From: Pseudoalteromonas sp. SMS1
Lineage (GTDB): Bacteria; Pseudomonadota; Gammaproteobacteria; Enterobacterales; Alteromonadaceae
Assembly: GCF_021530565.1 (NCBI RefSeq)
Contig: NZ_JAKGBI010000018.1
Location: forward strand, 1 to 64,000
DNA length: 64,000 nucleotides
Direction: 5' to 3'
Shown in pieces: positions 44,443 to 53,970 of the stretch (positions are counted from its first letter, which is position 1; each line of letters starts with the position of its first letter). Below the pieces are notes generated by a model. It was not told where the DNA came from and did not search any database. It worked only from the letters and a program-made list of their open reading frames with translations. The translations under genes and the position numbers were made by a program.

Positions 44443-45475
44443 TGAAGAACAAAAACAACTGCCGCCGGCTTTCGATGTTGAGAAGCTAGATGGGGTCGAT
44501 AAGGCTGCCATCTTGCTACTCAGTCTCACAGAAGAAGACGCGGCGCAAATACTAAAACACCTTGAGCCAAAGCAAGTACAAAAAGTGGGTATGGCGATGG
44601 CTGCGATAGATGATCTATCTCAGTCTAAGATTAGCGCAGTTCACAATCTCTTTATTGAGCAAATACAGAGCTTTAGTACTATTGGGTTCCAGTCTGAAGA
44701 CTTTATCAAAAAGGCACTGACTGCCGCTTTGGGTGAAGACAAAGCAGCCAGCCTGATCGACCAAATCGTCATGGGTTCAGGCGCAAAAGGGCTTGATTCA
44801 CTTAAGTGGATGGATTCCAAACAGGTTGCAAACATTATCCGAAATGAACACCCGCAGATCCAAACGATTGTATTGTCCTACCTTGAGCCAGAGCAATCAG
44901 CTGAAATCCTTTCTCAATTTACAGAGAAAGTGCGTTTAGACTTGACGATGCGTATTGCTAACTTAGAAGAAGTTCAACCTGCGGCGTTACAAGAATTAAA
45001 TGAGATAATGGAGAAACAGTTTGCTGGTCAAGCTGGTGCCCAAGCTGCGAAAATGGGTGGCCTAAAAGCTGCTGCTGATATAATGAACTACCTCGATACC
45101 AATGTTGAAGGTCAGTTGATGGACTCAATTCGTGAGCATGACGAAGAAATGTCGCAACAAATTCAAGACCTGATGTTTGTATTTGAAAACCTTATGGATG
45201 TGGAAGACAGAGGAATACAGGCTATCTTGCGTGAAGTACAACAAGACGTATTAATGAAGGCAATTAAAGGCGCGGATGATTCGCTGAAAGACAAGATTCT
45301 GAGCAATATGTCAAAACGTGCAGCGGATATGATGGCTGATGACTTAGAAGCGATGCCACCAGTGCGTATTAGTGAAGTCGAAGCAGCACAGAAAGAAATT
45401 CTGGCCACTGCGAGACGTTTAGCTGACTCTGGCGAGATTATGCTCGGCGGCGGCGGCGGTGAGGAGTTCTTGTAA
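44435..45475 (+). CDS. fliG: Flagellar motor switch protein FliG
   Basis: FliG converts stator force to rotation. The 346-residue protein has LDGVDKAAILLLSLTEEDAA near the start, the central EHPQIQTIVLSYL motif and a C-terminal torque-generating domain with conserved charges (DLMFVFENLMDVEDRGIQAILREV). It overlaps the end of fliF and is followed by fliH after 3 bases. Confidence 0.97.
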   Translation: MSDEEQKQLPPAFDVEKLDGVDKAAILLLSLTEEDAAQILKHLEPKQVQKVGMAMAAIDDLSQSKISAVHNLFIEQIQSFSTIGFQSEDFIKKALTAALGEDKAASLIDQIVMGSGAKGLDSLKWMDSKQVANIIRNEHPQIQTIVLSYLEPEQSAEILSQFTEKVRLDLTMRIANLEEVQPAALQELNEIMEKQFAGQAGAQAAKMGGLKAAADIMNYLDTNVEGQLMDSIREHDEEMSQQIQDLMFVFENLMDVEDRGIQAILREVQQDVLMKAIKGADDSLKDKILSNMSKRAADMMADDLEAMPPVRISEVEAAQKEILATARRLADSGEIMLGGGGGEEFL

Positions 45476-45478
45476 ACC

Positions 45479-46300
45479 ATGTCTGAACCAAAGCTATATC
45501 GTGGTAAGCCGCTTCACGGAGAAGCGGTGGATGCATTGCTAGAACATGTTGAAGATTGGCCAATCCCGAATGTAAAAGAAGATCTAAGTGGTTTAGCTGG
45601 TCGCTCGACCGCAATGGGTACGCCGTTAGAAGAGCTTTATACGAAAACTGAGCGACAAGCCGAACCTGAAACCATTGAGCCAGAGATACCAACATTAACC
45701 TTAGAAGAGCTAGAGCAAATTCGTCAGGATGCCTACGACGAAGGGCTTAAACAAGGTCATGAACAAGGCTATATTGAGGGCTTTGAGAAAGGAGCCAAAG
45801 AAGGCAATGAGGCCGGTCTGAAAGAAGGTATTGAAGTGGGCAAACAGCAAGGGCTTGAAGATGCAAAGCCACTGATTGAAGAGCGCTTGCAAATGTTTTC
45901 AACGCTTGTTGATAAAATCAATGCACCACTGCAACAAGTGGATGAAGCATGTGAGAAACAATTGATCCAGCTTGTCAGTTTATTGGCGCAACAAGTTACT
46001 TTCCATGAATTAAAAACAAGCCCTGAGCTCATTTTACAAGCGCTCAAAAAAGGCTTAGATGCATTACCTATTGCTGATGTGCAATTAAAAGTGCACCTGC
46101 ACCCCGAAGATTTGACGCTGGTTGAAGAAGCTTATGGCGCAGATATACTGCACAAACAAAAGTGGCAACTTATTCCCGAGCCAACGCTAGAACGTGGAGG
46201 CTGCGAAATCAAATCACCGATTTCTTCCATTGATCTTACTGTTAAAACACGTTTAACCGAAATATTGGAAAAGTTTTTGCATGATAGCGGTATATCTTAA
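45479..46300 (+). CDS. fliH: Flagellar export ATPase negative regulator FliH
   Basis: FliH binds the FliI ATPase and tethers it to the C-ring and export gate. The 273-residue protein has the family glycine-rich run with repeated GxxxG steps (GYIEGFEKGAKEGNEAGLKE region) that forms an unusual helix packing. An acidic N-terminal part precedes it. The C-terminal half (LLAQQVTFHELKTSPELILQ) matches the V/F-ATPase peripheral-stalk-like domain. Confidence 0.95.
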   Translation: MSEPKLYRGKPLHGEAVDALLEHVEDWPIPNVKEDLSGLAGRSTAMGTPLEELYTKTERQAEPETIEPEIPTLTLEELEQIRQDAYDEGLKQGHEQGYIEGFEKGAKEGNEAGLKEGIEVGKQQGLEDAKPLIEERLQMFSTLVDKINAPLQQVDEACEKQLIQLVSLLAQQVTFHELKTSPELILQALKKGLDALPIADVQLKVHLHPEDLTLVEEAYGADILHKQKWQLIPEPTLERGGCEIKSPISSIDLTVKTRLTEILEKFLHDSGIS

Positions 46301-46317
46301 TTACCGCATCAGTATTC

Positions 46318-47661
46318 ATGACAGAGACAGCACCCAATAACCAACCATTAGCGAACAGAATTAGTTCTTATCAAAAGCACATTCACTCTTATGGGGTTGC
46401 CGTCGCAGGTAGTCTTACACGTGTGGTTGGCCTTACATTGGAAGCAAAGGGCTTGAATGCAGCAGTGGGAAGCCAGTGTAAAATAGAGACGATCAGCGGT
46501 TACGTCGACGCCGAAGTGATAGGGTTTAATGATGACATTCTGTATCTCATGCCCAATGACCAAATTTCTGGAGTTTTACCTGGCGCAAGGGTGATCCCTC
46601 AAGTGAAGGAATCAGGGTTACCCGTTGGCATGGGGCTATTGGGCCGAGTAGTGGACGGATTAGGGCGTCCATTGGATGGCCTAGGAGCTGTCAAGGCTGA
46701 AACACGTTTGAAATTTGCTCAGGCGCCCATTAACCCGCTTGCGAGAAGGCCTATCAGTGAACCGATGGATGTGGGGGTGCGAGCAATTAATTCTATTATC
46801 ACCGTGGGCCAAGGTCAGCGAATGGGGCTGTTTGCGGGGAGTGGTGTTGGTAAGTCTGTTTTATTGGGCATGATGACCCGAGGTAGTGAGGCCGATGTGA
46901 TTGTTGTCGGCTTGGTTGGTGAACGGGGTCGAGAAGTTAAAGAGTTCATCGATGAAATTTTAGGTGTTGAAGGGCGTAGGCGATCTGTCGTGGTCGCGGC
47001 GCCAGCGGATGCGTCTCCTTTGATGCGATTAAAGGGGTGTGAGAGTGCGGTGACAATCGCTGAATACTTCAGAGATCAGGGTTTAAATGTTCTATTGTTA
47101 CTTGACTCGGTAACAAGATATGCAATGGCTCAGCGTGAGATCGCATTGGCCGTTGGAGAGCCGCCTGCAACAAAAGGTTATCCGCCCTCAGTATTTGCAA
47201 AATTACCGGCCTTAGTAGAGCGTGCTGGTAATGGTGGTGAGGGACAGGGATCTATTACCGCTTTTTTCACCGTTTTGAGTGAGGGGGATGATATGCAAGA
47301 CCCCATTGCTGATTCGGCCCGTGCAATTTTAGACGGTCACATCGTACTGTCTCGAGACCTCGCTGATAGTGGCCACTACCCAGCCATCGATATTGAGAAG
47401 TCAATTAGCCGGGTGATGCCGCAAGTGGTTTCTGAAGCCCACTTGCAGCAGGCTAGAGTGCTTAAACAAGTGTACTCCATGTATCAACAAAATAAAGACA
47501 TGATCACCCTTGGTGCATACCAACAAGGGAGTGACCCCATGTTGGATCAAGCCATTGCGATGATGCCAACGGTCAACGGATTCTTACAGCAAGGGATGAA
47601 AGAAGTGCTCAACTATGACGAGTGCTTACAAGGTCTTGCACAACTTCTAGGACAAGGCTAA
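46318..47661 (+). CDS. fliI: Flagellum-specific ATPase FliI
   Basis: FliI powers unfolding and delivery of export substrates. The 447-residue F1-beta-like ATPase has Walker A AGSGVGKS (about 173-180), GLVGERGREVKEFI, LLLLDSVTRYAMAQREI (Walker B) and the GEPPATKGYPPSVFAKLP stretch. Its stop overlaps the fliJ ATG by one base (TAATG). Confidence 0.97.
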   Translation: MTETAPNNQPLANRISSYQKHIHSYGVAVAGSLTRVVGLTLEAKGLNAAVGSQCKIETISGYVDAEVIGFNDDILYLMPNDQISGVLPGARVIPQVKESGLPVGMGLLGRVVDGLGRPLDGLGAVKAETRLKFAQAPINPLARRPISEPMDVGVRAINSIITVGQGQRMGLFAGSGVGKSVLLGMMTRGSEADVIVVGLVGERGREVKEFIDEILGVEGRRRSVVVAAPADASPLMRLKGCESAVTIAEYFRDQGLNVLLLLDSVTRYAMAQREIALAVGEPPATKGYPPSVFAKLPALVERAGNGGEGQGSITAFFTVLSEGDDMQDPIADSARAILDGHIVLSRDLADSGHYPAIDIEKSISRVMPQVVSEAHLQQARVLKQVYSMYQQNKDMITLGAYQQGSDPMLDQAIAMMPTVNGFLQQGMKEVLNYDECLQGLAQLLGQG

Positions 47662-48107
47662 TGGCGGCAAACAAACTGGCACTATTGCATAAATTAGAGG
47701 CGGATAAAGAAGATGGGTTGAGAGTGAACTTTGTCCAAGCTGAGCGAAGTCTACAGGACAATCAACAAAAGCTGAAAGGTCTTAATGACTTTCGTTTGGA
47801 GTATTCTCAGCAGTTGTTTAACAAGGCACAACAAGGCCTTAGTAGCAGCGGTTTTTCTCAATATCATAGCTTTATTAATAAAATTGAAGAAGCCATCAAA
47901 CAACAGGCCAATACCGTCGCTACGGCGAAGCGTGTGGTTGAACAAAGGCGAAAACTCTGGTTGACACAGCAGGCCAAAGTAAAGGCAATCGCGAAGCTTA
48001 TTGAAAAAAAAGAAATCGAAAAACAACGACTACAAGCCAAGGCAGAACAAAAAATGCTGGACGAGTTTGCGACAAATATTTTTATGAGACGTAAATTGGC
48101 TAATTAA
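47661..48107 (+). CDS. fliJ: Flagellar export protein FliJ
   Basis: FliJ is a coiled-coil export component that couples FliI to FlhA. The 148-residue protein is almost all charged helix (KIEEAIKQQANTVATAKRVVEQRRKLW). The ATG at 47661 overlaps the fliI stop; a longer open frame from 47622 lies inside fliI and is not used. Confidence 0.92.
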   Translation: MAANKLALLHKLEADKEDGLRVNFVQAERSLQDNQQKLKGLNDFRLEYSQQLFNKAQQGLSSSGFSQYHSFINKIEEAIKQQANTVATAKRVVEQRRKLWLTQQAKVKAIAKLIEKKEIEKQRLQAKAEQKMLDEFATNIFMRRKLAN

Positions 48108-48190
48108 TGGCTTAAAAATTGCATTTTAAGGAAATAACAGGTTTATAAGTAGGCAAACGGCGTTCGATTGCCGCACTATAGGGTGAGAAT

Positions 48191-50473
48191 ATGGTTAATG
48201 TTTCATTGGAAGTTGGATTAAACAACACTGTTTCACCGCAGCAAAAGCAAGCAGAAGACAGCGCTGAAGGTAAAGGTTTCATGGCGATGTTAGCCGAAGC
48301 CAGTGAGCAAGAAGAAGCAAGAGCATCAGCACAAAATCATGCTGATAGAGAAGAGCAAGCAAAGCAAGAGACGAACCGTGATAACGCGCAGGCTAGCAAG
48401 GTCGGAAATGACCAAGCGCAAGCTGGACAAGTTGATCATAGGGCTGTTCCTGAAAGCTTAGCCGAGCCTTTAAAGCTTGATGAATCAAATTTACCTCAGC
48501 CAAAGCAAGGGCCCGATGTTGCATTGAAAGTGGCTACTTCTGAGGAGGTAAATAAGGCTGCAACAACCTCAAGTGCGGACACCTTACTTTCTCAAATCAA
48601 TGCATCAAATAACCAAAAAACAGGTGTTGAGCACCACTTGGCACCAGTACCTCAAGCATTGAAAGCACATCTGGGCAACGCGGAGAAGGTGGATGAGGTA
48701 CCTGTGAAGGGCAGCAATAAAGGGCCGATTGACCTAATTGGTCCTATCGTTGTACAGGGACAAAAACCCGCTACAGAAGAAGGGAAAGTAGAATCTAAGC
48801 TTATGGTTTCAGAGGCGGGTGGCTCGAAAAAGCCGGTGCAAAGTCATATTGAGGCTGTTAAACCAAGCCCCACTGGCCCAAGGCAGTCTGAAGGGCCTGT
48901 CGGAGATCCGACGGATGGTATTGTTAAGGGCAACACAACATCGAACCTTCTAGAAAAAGGTGGCAAAGAGCATGCTTTGCCTGAATCATTCGGTGGTGTG
49001 AAAAAAGAGCGTGAGTGGCATTTGCATGACAATAAATCAATGAAGCCCAATGCGACTACCGAAGCGATGGTGAATGCGCAAGTAAACATAGAGGGAGCCG
49101 GTGAAGCACCTCAAGGAGTCGAAAAAGCGCCAACTGAAGCTGAACGCAAGACACCAAATCTAATTTCAGATTTAATGCAAAAAGCCAATGCATCAGCCCA
49201 AGGACAAGACAAATCAACGGTTAAAGAGACAGATAAAATGGTGCCTGTCAGTAAAGGCGGCACAGAAACTGTGGAAAAGTCAGCTCACGTCAGTAAACAC
49301 AATACAATTCAAGTGGAGGAGGCATCTCAAAGTGCCGCTAAGCAACCTGGTGCTGAAGCAAGTGCTGTATTAAAGTCGGGCGAGGCGATCAAAAAAGAGC
49401 AGTTAGCTGAGCTAAAAGTGATGGTTGATAACTTATCTCCTGATGAAAAGCAAGCATTAGAAAAGTTGGTCAACGAACGACTTAATGATGCTAAATCAAC
49501 GGACACTGTGTCTAAGAAGCAAGAAGCAGCACTTTACCATGCGTTGACTGGCAAAAGCCTGACTCAAACGGCTGAGTCAAATACGACCACCACTGCTAAA
49601 ACCACAATGGGAAGTGACTCGAAAGACAAGGTTACCTTACTGGGCGAAAAGTTGAGTTCAGATAAGCCTGAAGGTATCGCAAAAGCCAATACCACTCCGA
49701 CACCAGAGTTTACCTACAATAGCACTAAGGTTGCCGTGAAGGAGCAGCCTGCTGTTGACGCCAGCAAGTTGAGTGCAACAGAAGTTGTCGTAGGTAGTGA
49801 AGAACAAGCCGAGTTGCCAAGTGAATTTGAGGGTGAGCAACAAAGTAGCAATCACAATCAACGTCAAACTGCGAGCCAAAATGTAGAGAATGTATTTAAG
49901 GCAATCCGCACACTTGGCAATGAACAAATTCAAAGTAAAGAAGAGTTTGATCAGGTCGTTCAGCAGGTTGAACAGTCGCGGCAAAATCAACAGGCCAGTG
50001 TGCAGCAATCAAATACACAAGCAAAGTTACAAATGGACCCAGGCGTTGCACAGGCATTGAATCTGACCCGAAGTGATGCGGCAAAAATGCTTCAAGATAA
50101 AGTTAATATGATGATTAACTTAAATAATCAGGAAGCTGAGATCCGGTTGGATCCGGCTGAATTGGGCAGTATGCACATTCGCATTCGCTCAGATGCGGAG
50201 CAAGCACAAATAAACTTTGTCGTGCAAAACCAAGAGGCTAAAGAGCTATTGGAAGAGTCTATGCCGAAACTAAAAGAGATGTTGGAAGAGCAAGGTATTG
50301 CGCTGGGTGAAAGCAATATTCAACAGGACTCGGAAGGAAATTCAAATAGCGATGAAAATGAATCTCAGGGGCATGGAAAACTTGCTAATGAGGCCAGTGA
50401 AGCGCAAAATAATAATGAACAATCAGTGACTAGCAAAAAACAAAGTGATTCCGCAATAGATTACTATGCTTAA
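48191..50473 (+). CDS. fliK: Flagellar hook-length control protein FliK
   Basis: FliK measures hook length and switches export specificity. The 760-residue protein is longer than enteric FliK (about 400), mainly through a low-complexity Ala/Glu/Lys/Gln-rich ruler region (about 1-600). The compact C-terminal domain (about 620-710) is conserved: MINLNNQEAEIRLDPAELGS followed by MHIRIRSDAEQAQINFVV. The length may fit a longer hook or a different ruler geometry. It begins 83 bases after fliJ with no clear sigma-54 promoter in the gap. Confidence 0.94.
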   Translation: MVNVSLEVGLNNTVSPQQKQAEDSAEGKGFMAMLAEASEQEEARASAQNHADREEQAKQETNRDNAQASKVGNDQAQAGQVDHRAVPESLAEPLKLDESNLPQPKQGPDVALKVATSEEVNKAATTSSADTLLSQINASNNQKTGVEHHLAPVPQALKAHLGNAEKVDEVPVKGSNKGPIDLIGPIVVQGQKPATEEGKVESKLMVSEAGGSKKPVQSHIEAVKPSPTGPRQSEGPVGDPTDGIVKGNTTSNLLEKGGKEHALPESFGGVKKEREWHLHDNKSMKPNATTEAMVNAQVNIEGAGEAPQGVEKAPTEAERKTPNLISDLMQKANASAQGQDKSTVKETDKMVPVSKGGTETVEKSAHVSKHNTIQVEEASQSAAKQPGAEASAVLKSGEAIKKEQLAELKVMVDNLSPDEKQALEKLVNERLNDAKSTDTVSKKQEAALYHALTGKSLTQTAESNTTTTAKTTMGSDSKDKVTLLGEKLSSDKPEGIAKANTTPTPEFTYNSTKVAVKEQPAVDASKLSATEVVVGSEEQAELPSEFEGEQQSSNHNQRQTASQNVENVFKAIRTLGNEQIQSKEEFDQVVQQVEQSRQNQQASVQQSNTQAKLQMDPGVAQALNLTRSDAAKMLQDKVNMMINLNNQEAEIRLDPAELGSMHIRIRSDAEQAQINFVVQNQEAKELLEESMPKLKEMLEEQGIALGESNIQQDSEGNSNSDENESQGHGKLANEASEAQNNNEQSVTSKKQSDSAIDYYA

Positions 50474-50519
50474 CAACTGCTATCATTAAGAAATAACTTA
50501 ATTCAATAGAAGCGCACAA

Positions 50520-51044
50520 ATGGCTGAAGAAACCGATTTAGAAATAGAAGAAGCGGGTGGGTCTAAAAAGAAGCTCATTATAATTATAGCTGCGGTGGTT
50601 GTGATTTTAGGTGGTGTGGCCGGTTTTTTCTTGATGTCTGGTGGCGATGAAGAAGAAGCGTCGCTGGCCGAAGAGTCCACCGTTGTCGAAGAAGATTTAA
50701 GCGAACAAAACGCAGCTGAGATGGGCAGTGCTTTATACGTCGCGATGCCTAGACCATTTGTTTTTAATGTTCCCGGAGCGAGCAGAGACCGAATTGTGCA
50801 AATTAAAGTGCAGTTGTTAGTTCGTGGGGACGTGAACGAAGAAGTCACCAAAAAGCATATTCCGTTGATTGAGGGCACTTTGCTAAGTGTGTTTTCAACA
50901 ACAACCGCAGATGAATTAAGCACCAGCGCGGGGAAAGAGACGCTAAGATTGACTGCATTGGATAAAGTCCAAGCAGCGATGGAAGGTGTTGAAGGCAGCA
51001 AAGTTATTGAACGTGTGCTGTTTACCGGTTTTGTAATGCAGTAG
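50520..51044 (+). CDS. fliL: Flagellar basal body-associated protein FliL
   Basis: FliL is a single-pass membrane protein that supports the stators. The 174-residue protein has an acidic cytoplasmic start, one membrane helix at about residues 20-42 (LIIIIAAVVVILGGVAGFFL) and a periplasmic domain with VQIKVQLLVRGD and the C-terminal VLFTGFVMQ. It is first of the fliLMNOPQR-flhB stretch. Confidence 0.95.
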   Translation: MAEETDLEIEEAGGSKKKLIIIIAAVVVILGGVAGFFLMSGGDEEEASLAEESTVVEEDLSEQNAAEMGSALYVAMPRPFVFNVPGASRDRIVQIKVQLLVRGDVNEEVTKKHIPLIEGTLLSVFSTTTADELSTSAGKETLRLTALDKVQAAMEGVEGSKVIERVLFTGFVMQ

Positions 51045-51054
51045 GAATCCACCT

Positions 51055-52149
51055 GTGAGCGATTTACTATCACAAGACGAAATCGATGCCCTGTTACATG
51101 GTGTCGATGAAGTTGAAGAAGACGAAGTTCCCTCTGGCGAGGGGGGCGAAGATGCCAATGCCCTGCAGTATGACTTCTCCTCTCAAGACAGGATTGTGCG
51201 TGGGCGGATGCCGACGCTTGAAATCGTGAATGAACGTTTTGCGAGACATATGCGTATCAGCTTGTTCAATATGATGAGAAGAACTGCTGAAGTTTCTATC
51301 AACGGCGTACAAATGCTCAAGTTTGGGGAATATATCCACACGCTGTTTGTTCCGACTAGTTTAAACATGGTTAGATTTCGTCCATTGAAAGGAACGGGTC
51401 TAATCACTATGGAAGCAAGGCTCGTTTTCATTCTGGTTGATAACTTTTTTGGTGGCGACGGCCGTTATCACGCGAAAATCGAAGGGCGTGAATTTACGCC
51501 CACTGAGCGTCGTATTGTGCAAATGCTTTTGAAAATCATCTTTGAAGATTATAAAGAAGCATGGGCGCCTGTCATGGATGTCTCTTTCGAGTATCTTGAT
51601 TCTGAGGTTAACCCTGCGATGGCAAACATCGTATCGCCCACTGAAGTCGTGGTGATCAGCTCATTCCATATTGAATTAGATGGCGGGGGGGGCGATTTCC
51701 ATATCTCGCTACCATACTCCATGCTGGAACCGATTAGAGAGCTGCTGGATGCGGGTGTACAATCTGATACGGAAGACACAGACTTACGTTGGAGTAAAGC
51801 GCTACGTGATGAAATCATGGATGTGGAAGTAGAAATGTCCACGCAGTTACTGGAAGTTGATTTATCATTACAGCAAATTATGGAATTGAAAGCAGGTGAC
51901 ATTATACCAGTGGAAATGCCAGAGCATATCACGGTGTTTGTTGAAGAATTGCCAACTTTCCGCGCTAAAATGGGCCGCTCTAGAGACAATGTCGCCTTGC
52001 AAATAAGTGAAAAAATAAAACGTCCTGAGTCTGTTAAATCTGAGCTACATGTATTTACCAAAGGTGGTAAAAAGCTCGATTCAGATGCAGAATTGGCTGA
52101 ATTAGAAGAAGATCTGCACCTATCTGAAGGTGTTGATCTTGACTGGTGA
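51055..52149 (+). CDS. fliM: Flagellar motor switch protein FliM
   Basis: FliM is the switch protein that binds phosphorylated CheY. The 364-residue protein opens with the CheY-binding peptide (LLSQDEIDALLHGVDE). A central CheC-like domain with the GGDGRYHAKIEGREFTPTE stretch follows, then a C-terminal SpoA domain. It starts with GTG 10 bases after fliL, with GGAA upstream. The N-terminal peptide is closely matched by three motifs in the CheA linker of this window. Confidence 0.97.
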   Translation: MSDLLSQDEIDALLHGVDEVEEDEVPSGEGGEDANALQYDFSSQDRIVRGRMPTLEIVNERFARHMRISLFNMMRRTAEVSINGVQMLKFGEYIHTLFVPTSLNMVRFRPLKGTGLITMEARLVFILVDNFFGGDGRYHAKIEGREFTPTERRIVQMLLKIIFEDYKEAWAPVMDVSFEYLDSEVNPAMANIVSPTEVVVISSFHIELDGGGGDFHISLPYSMLEPIRELLDAGVQSDTEDTDLRWSKALRDEIMDVEVEMSTQLLEVDLSLQQIMELKAGDIIPVEMPEHITVFVEELPTFRAKMGRSRDNVALQISEKIKRPESVKSELHVFTKGGKKLDSDAELAELEEDLHLSEGVDLDW

Positions 52150-52173
52150 TCAAGAATTTAAGGTAGTAAGTGC

Positions 52174-52569
52174 ATGAGTGATGATCAAGATACGATGGAT
52201 GAATGGGCTGCAGCGCTGGCCGAAGCAGAAGATGCTGATCAAGGCAGTGCAGAAGTTGCAGAGCTAGAAGAGCTAGAAGAAAGTAATGAAAGTTTAAGCG
52301 CTGATGAGAAAAGAAAGCTCGATACTATTTTAGATATTCCGGTCACCATTTCTATGGAAGTGGGAAGATCGAAAATCAACATTAGAAACTTGCTTCAATT
52401 AAACCAAGGCTCTGTTGTTGAGCTTGACAGAGTTGCCGGTGAGCCATTGGATGTGCTTGTCAACGGCACATTGATTGCGCATGGGGAAGTGGTGGTAGTA
52501 AACGACAAGTTTGGTATCCGACTAACTGACGTAATCAGCCAAGTTGAACGAATCAAAAAGCTCAGATAG
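52174..52569 (+). CDS. fliN: Flagellar motor switch protein FliN
   Basis: FliN forms the base of the C-ring. The 131-residue protein has an acidic N-terminal tail (about 1-50) and a SpoA domain with ILDIPVTISMEVGRSKINIR, VVELDRVAGEPLDVLVNG and FGIRLTDVIS. It follows fliM after 24 bases. Confidence 0.97.
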   Translation: MSDDQDTMDEWAAALAEAEDADQGSAEVAELEELEESNESLSADEKRKLDTILDIPVTISMEVGRSKINIRNLLQLNQGSVVELDRVAGEPLDVLVNGTLIAHGEVVVVNDKFGIRLTDVISQVERIKKLR

Positions 52570-52580
52570 TAGATTAAGTA

Positions 52581-52949
52581 ATGACTTGGATGCTATTTAC
52601 GAATGTGGCTGCTGTGCAGCCACAGGGCCCCAGTTTGGAGATAGTGACGGTTGGTTTATCACTGATCTCTATCATTGCACTCATCATTGGCCTCGCTTGG
52701 CTTGTTAAACGCGTAAACCCTAATGTGGGTAATAATCAAGACTTTAAAGTAATCCGTAGCTTACCATTGGGTACTCGAGAGAGGCTGCTGGTAATTGAAA
52801 TTGACGATAAGCAACACCTCCTGGGTGTCACCCCGCAAAATATTAACTATTTATACCAACTAGAAACCCCTTTAAGTGAAAGCCAATCAGGACCTTTTGT
52901 TAAAGAATTAAGTCGCTTTATGGGTCAACCAGTACAAAAAGAAAAGTGA
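52581..52949 (+). CDS. fliO: Flagellar biosynthetic protein FliO
   Basis: FliO helps assemble the FliP ring of the export gate. The 122-residue protein has one membrane segment (about 22-42, VGLSLISIIALIIGLAWLV) and a cytoplasmic domain with FKVIRSLPLGTRERLLVIEI, both typical. Its end overlaps the fliP start by 4 bases. Confidence 0.92.
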   Translation: MTWMLFTNVAAVQPQGPSLEIVTVGLSLISIIALIIGLAWLVKRVNPNVGNNQDFKVIRSLPLGTRERLLVIEIDDKQHLLGVTPQNINYLYQLETPLSESQSGPFVKELSRFMGQPVQKEK

Positions 52950-53698
52950 AAATCATGCTTCGACTTTTAATAATTTTAGCTTTAGCTGTATTCCTACCCC
53001 AAGTAAGCGCAAATGAGGGTATTGAAGCATTAAGTGTAACGACCAACCCTGACGGCTCTCAAGAGTATTCTGTAACACTTCAAGTACTTGCCATTATGAC
53101 GGCGCTAGGGTTTATTCCTGCGGCGATTATCATGATGACCTCATTTACACGAATAATTGTTGTACTGGCTATTTTGCGTCAGGCCATTGGTTTACAGCAA
53201 TCCCCGTCGAACCAAATCCTAGTTGGCATGTCGTTATTTTTGACATTTTTTATTATGGCACCGATTTTTAGCCAAATATATGATGAAGCAGTTCAACCTT
53301 ATTTAAATGAAAATATGACATCGGTGCAGGCGTTACATGCTGCAAAGGAGCCGATAAAGGCATTTATGCTGTCTCAGACACGAATAAAAGATCTTGAGAC
53401 ATTTGCCAAAATCGCTGGGTACGATAAATTAGACAGCCCTGAAGATACGCCATTTGTGGTTATCATTCCAGCGTTTGTCACCAGCGAGTTGCAAACCGCT
53501 TTCATCATCGGGTTCATGTTTTTTATCCCATTTCTTATTGTAGATTTGGTTGTTGCCAGTGTATTAATGGCAATGGGTATGATGATGTTATCTCCAATGA
53601 TAGTGTCCTTGCCGTTCAAAATTATGTTGTTTGTACTGGTCGATGGCTGGTCTCTCGTGATGGGGACTTTGGCCAGAAGCTTCGGCTTAGGAGTGTAA
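52946..53698 (+). CDS. fliP: Flagellar biosynthetic protein FliP
   Basis: FliP is the main gate subunit of flagellar type III export. The 250-residue protein has an N-terminal signal peptide (LLIILALAVFLPQVSA) and family motifs MTSFTRIIVVLAILRQA and VIIPAFVTSELQTAF. It probably starts at the GTG overlapping fliO (52946); an ATG at 52955 is also possible. Membrane segments are clear at the centre and end. Confidence 0.96.
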   Translation: MKIMLRLLIILALAVFLPQVSANEGIEALSVTTNPDGSQEYSVTLQVLAIMTALGFIPAAIIMMTSFTRIIVVLAILRQAIGLQQSPSNQILVGMSLFLTFFIMAPIFSQIYDEAVQPYLNENMTSVQALHAAKEPIKAFMLSQTRIKDLETFAKIAGYDKLDSPEDTPFVVIIPAFVTSELQTAFIIGFMFFIPFLIVDLVVASVLMAMGMMMLSPMIVSLPFKIMLFVLVDGWSLVMGTLARSFGLGV

Positions 53699-53699
53699 T

Positions 53700-53969
53700 A
53701 TGGAACCAGAAGCTTTTGTCGACATCCTAAGTGACTCGTTATTTCTGGTTATCAAGTTAGTCGCTGCTATTGTTGTACCAGGGTTGGTAATTGGCTTAAT
53801 TGTGTCAGTCTTTCAGGCTGCAACTTCAATCAATGAACAGACACTCAGCTTTTTGCCTAAACTCATCATTACGCTGGTGGCGCTAATTGTCGGAGGACAT
53901 TGGATGACTCAAGAACTCATGGATTTCTTCAAAATACTGGTGATGCGAATCCCCGAAGTTGCTGGCTAA
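53700..53969 (+). CDS. fliQ: Flagellar biosynthetic protein FliQ
   Basis: FliQ is a small gate subunit with two membrane helices. The 89-residue protein shows LVIKLVAAIVVPGLVIGLIV, VFQAATSINEQTLSFLPKL and a second hydrophobic segment, matching the family over its full length. It starts 1 base after fliP and ends 1 base before fliR. Confidence 0.96.
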   Translation: MEPEAFVDILSDSLFLVIKLVAAIVVPGLVIGLIVSVFQAATSINEQTLSFLPKLIITLVALIVGGHWMTQELMDFFKILVMRIPEVAG

Positions 53970-53970
53970 T

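Noticed and set aside
48157..48173. Possible sigma-54 site before fliK (GG 48159-48160, GC 48170-48171)
   Set aside because: The spacer is 9 bases rather than 10 and the flanks are poor; fliK may be read from the fliE promoter.
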